Positions 14,800 through 15,305 of a stretch of DNA of 15,305 bases are shown piece after piece; within the stretch, counting starts at the first letter, position 1, and each line of letters begins with the position of its first letter. The stretch is from the NCBI GenBank assembly GCA_903897205.1, contig CAIUAS010000207.1:1-15305 (forward strand). Reading direction: 5' to 3'. This DNA comes from an uncultured Gammaproteobacteria bacterium (GTDB taxonomy: Bacteria > Pseudomonadota > Gammaproteobacteria > CAIUAS01). The notes under the pieces are model-generated. The model had not been told where the DNA came from and did no database searches. It worked only from the letters and a program-made list of their open reading frames with translations. The position numbers and the translations under genes were made by a program.

Positions 14800-14926
14800 T
14801 TCGTTTGCCTCGAAGAATAACGTTAATTCGCAATTTTAATTTTCTTAAATGCTAATAAAGAAGAGGGAGGATTTTGCCCTAAATGGACAGGCACTGCAAT
14901 AAATGGATTCAGTTTGAAATTAAATT

Positions 14927-15012
14927 TGAAGCCTCACAGCGACAGTACCAAACCCGATGAGTTTTTGTGTTTTATAAACACTAAGAAGGGGTGGCGCGCA
15001 GGGGAGGCTTCA
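14927..15012. repeat. 9-base inverted repeat pair enclosing 68 bases
   Basis: TGAAGCCTC at 14927-14935 is the exact reverse complement of GAGGCTTCA at 15004-15012. Between them lie a small hairpin and the GC-rich stretch GGGGTGGCGCGCAGGGG. The pair could close a long RNA stem or mark the ends of a short element. Confidence 0.5.
14967..14981. repeat. 6-base-pair hairpin
   Basis: GTGTTT, loop TAT, AAACAC form a compact stem-loop inside the inverted pair. It is not followed by a T run on either strand in the pattern of an intrinsic terminator. Confidence 0.4.
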
Positions 15013-15034
15013 TAATTTGCGATAGCAAATTATG
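15011..15034. repeat. 10-base-pair perfect hairpin with GATA loop
   Basis: CATAATTTGC at 15011-15020, loop GATA, GCAAATTATG at 15025-15034. The stem is perfect and could extend by two G-U pairs in RNA. It starts at the base where the second arm of the 9-base inverted pair ends. No T run follows, so it does not look like a terminator. Confidence 0.6.
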
Positions 15035-15260
15035 GAGTACCGCAGCGACAGGACCCCGGGCCACCGATGTTAGCTAGCGCAATAAAAACGCAAAACCCCA
15101 ACGAATTTGGTAAGGAACCCAAGACCACCGAGCTTTACCGAGAATTACCGGCTGATTTAATTTCAAATAACCCTCTCACCCAGGGCTCCCTCATTAAAAT
15201 TTAGCTAGCCAAGAGATAATGCCGTATTATTTCATGCCTTTAATGTAAAAGAGGCAAGAA

Positions 15261-15305
15261 ATGGCAAAGGAATTAGAAGGATTTATCGATTTTTTCAAAA
15301 AAGTG
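15261..15305 (+). CDS. start of an unidentified gene, cut by the window end
   Basis: Fifteen codons are visible, beginning MAKELEGFIDFFKKV, with no stop before the window ends. GAGG at 15251-15254 lies 6 bases before the ATG, a good ribosome binding site, and TATTAT at 15225-15230 could be a -10 element. The fragment is amphipathic and too short to assign to a family. Confidence 0.5.
   Translation, partial: MAKELEGFIDFFKKV

Larger units (their letters stand above)
14937..15051 (+). repeat. direct repeat CAGCGACAG, two copies
   Basis: CAGCGACAG occurs at 14937-14945 and 15043-15051, each followed by one variable base and ACC. The copies lie 106 bases apart, just inside the first arm of the inverted pair and just beyond the second arm and its hairpin. 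This repeated layout suggests an organised element rather than random spacer. Confidence 0.45.
14800..15260. other. 461-base gap with inverted and direct repeats; possible intergenic repeat element or structured RNA
   Basis: This is the only long gap in the window. It carries no convincing open reading frame on either strand and no recognisable tRNA, rRNA or remnant of mlaF. Its middle part (about 14925-15080) is more GC-rich than its edges and holds a 9-base inverted pair, two compact hairpins and a direct repeat, each listed separately. TAGCTAGC occurs twice (15071-15078 and 15202-15209). The gap separates divergently arranged mlaE and the partial gene at 15261, so promoters for both should lie here. 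I cannot assign it to a known RNA or repeat family. Confidence 0.5.

Noticed and set aside
14800..15260. CRISPR array, tRNA or decayed mlaF in the gap
   Set aside because: Repeats are only two copies without regular spacers, no cloverleaf is seen, and neither strand shows Walker or ABC signature motifs.

Overview
The window is a chromosomal segment of a gammaproteobacterium with moderately low GC. The pairing of rluD with pgeF and the order mlaE-mlaD-mlaC-mlaB-ibaG-murA are both gammaproteobacterial arrangements. The AT-rich coding style would suit a Legionella/Coxiella-like lineage, but that placement is inference. Genes are densely packed, and the only gap above 300 bases lies near the right end.

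Left part (1-4641): the 3' part of rluD (23S rRNA pseudouridine synthase) runs rightward and meets a leftward MarC-family membrane protein. Then come rightward pgeF (peptidoglycan editing factor), a Nit-type carbon-nitrogen hydrolase and a periplasmic Do-family protease with two PDZ domains (DegQ-like). These are housekeeping or envelope quality-control genes.

Centre (4753-10995): four rightward genes form a probable operon and are the most interesting part of the window. In order they are a PAP2/Aur1-like membrane protein, an NAD-dependent epimerase/dehydratase-like reductase, a 1114-residue fusion of fatty acyl-AMP ligase, acyl carrier domain and alpha-oxoamine synthase, and a GNAT-like acyltransferase of the YghO-like family. 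The last three match, by family, the five functions of bacterial ceramide synthesis described in Caulobacter (acyl-ACP synthetase AasR, carrier AcpR, serine palmitoyltransferase Spt, reductase CerR, acyltransferase CerS), with the first three joined in one polypeptide. The PAP2 protein could add or remove a phosphate-linked head group. The proposed route is: fatty acid activated and loaded on the carrier in cis, condensed with an amino acid (probably serine) to a 3-keto long-chain base, reduced, N-acylated, then head-group modified. Function is inferred from families and context.

Right part (11038-14799, leftward): mlaE, mlaD, mlaC, mlaB, ibaG and murA form a tight operon for phospholipid transport, a BolA-type protein and the first step of peptidoglycan synthesis. 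The ATPase gene mlaF, normally directly before mlaE, is absent from that position.

Right end (14800-15260): a gap of about 460 bases carries several inverted and direct repeats and may be an intergenic repeat element or structured RNA. The first 15 codons of an unidentified rightward gene close the window.
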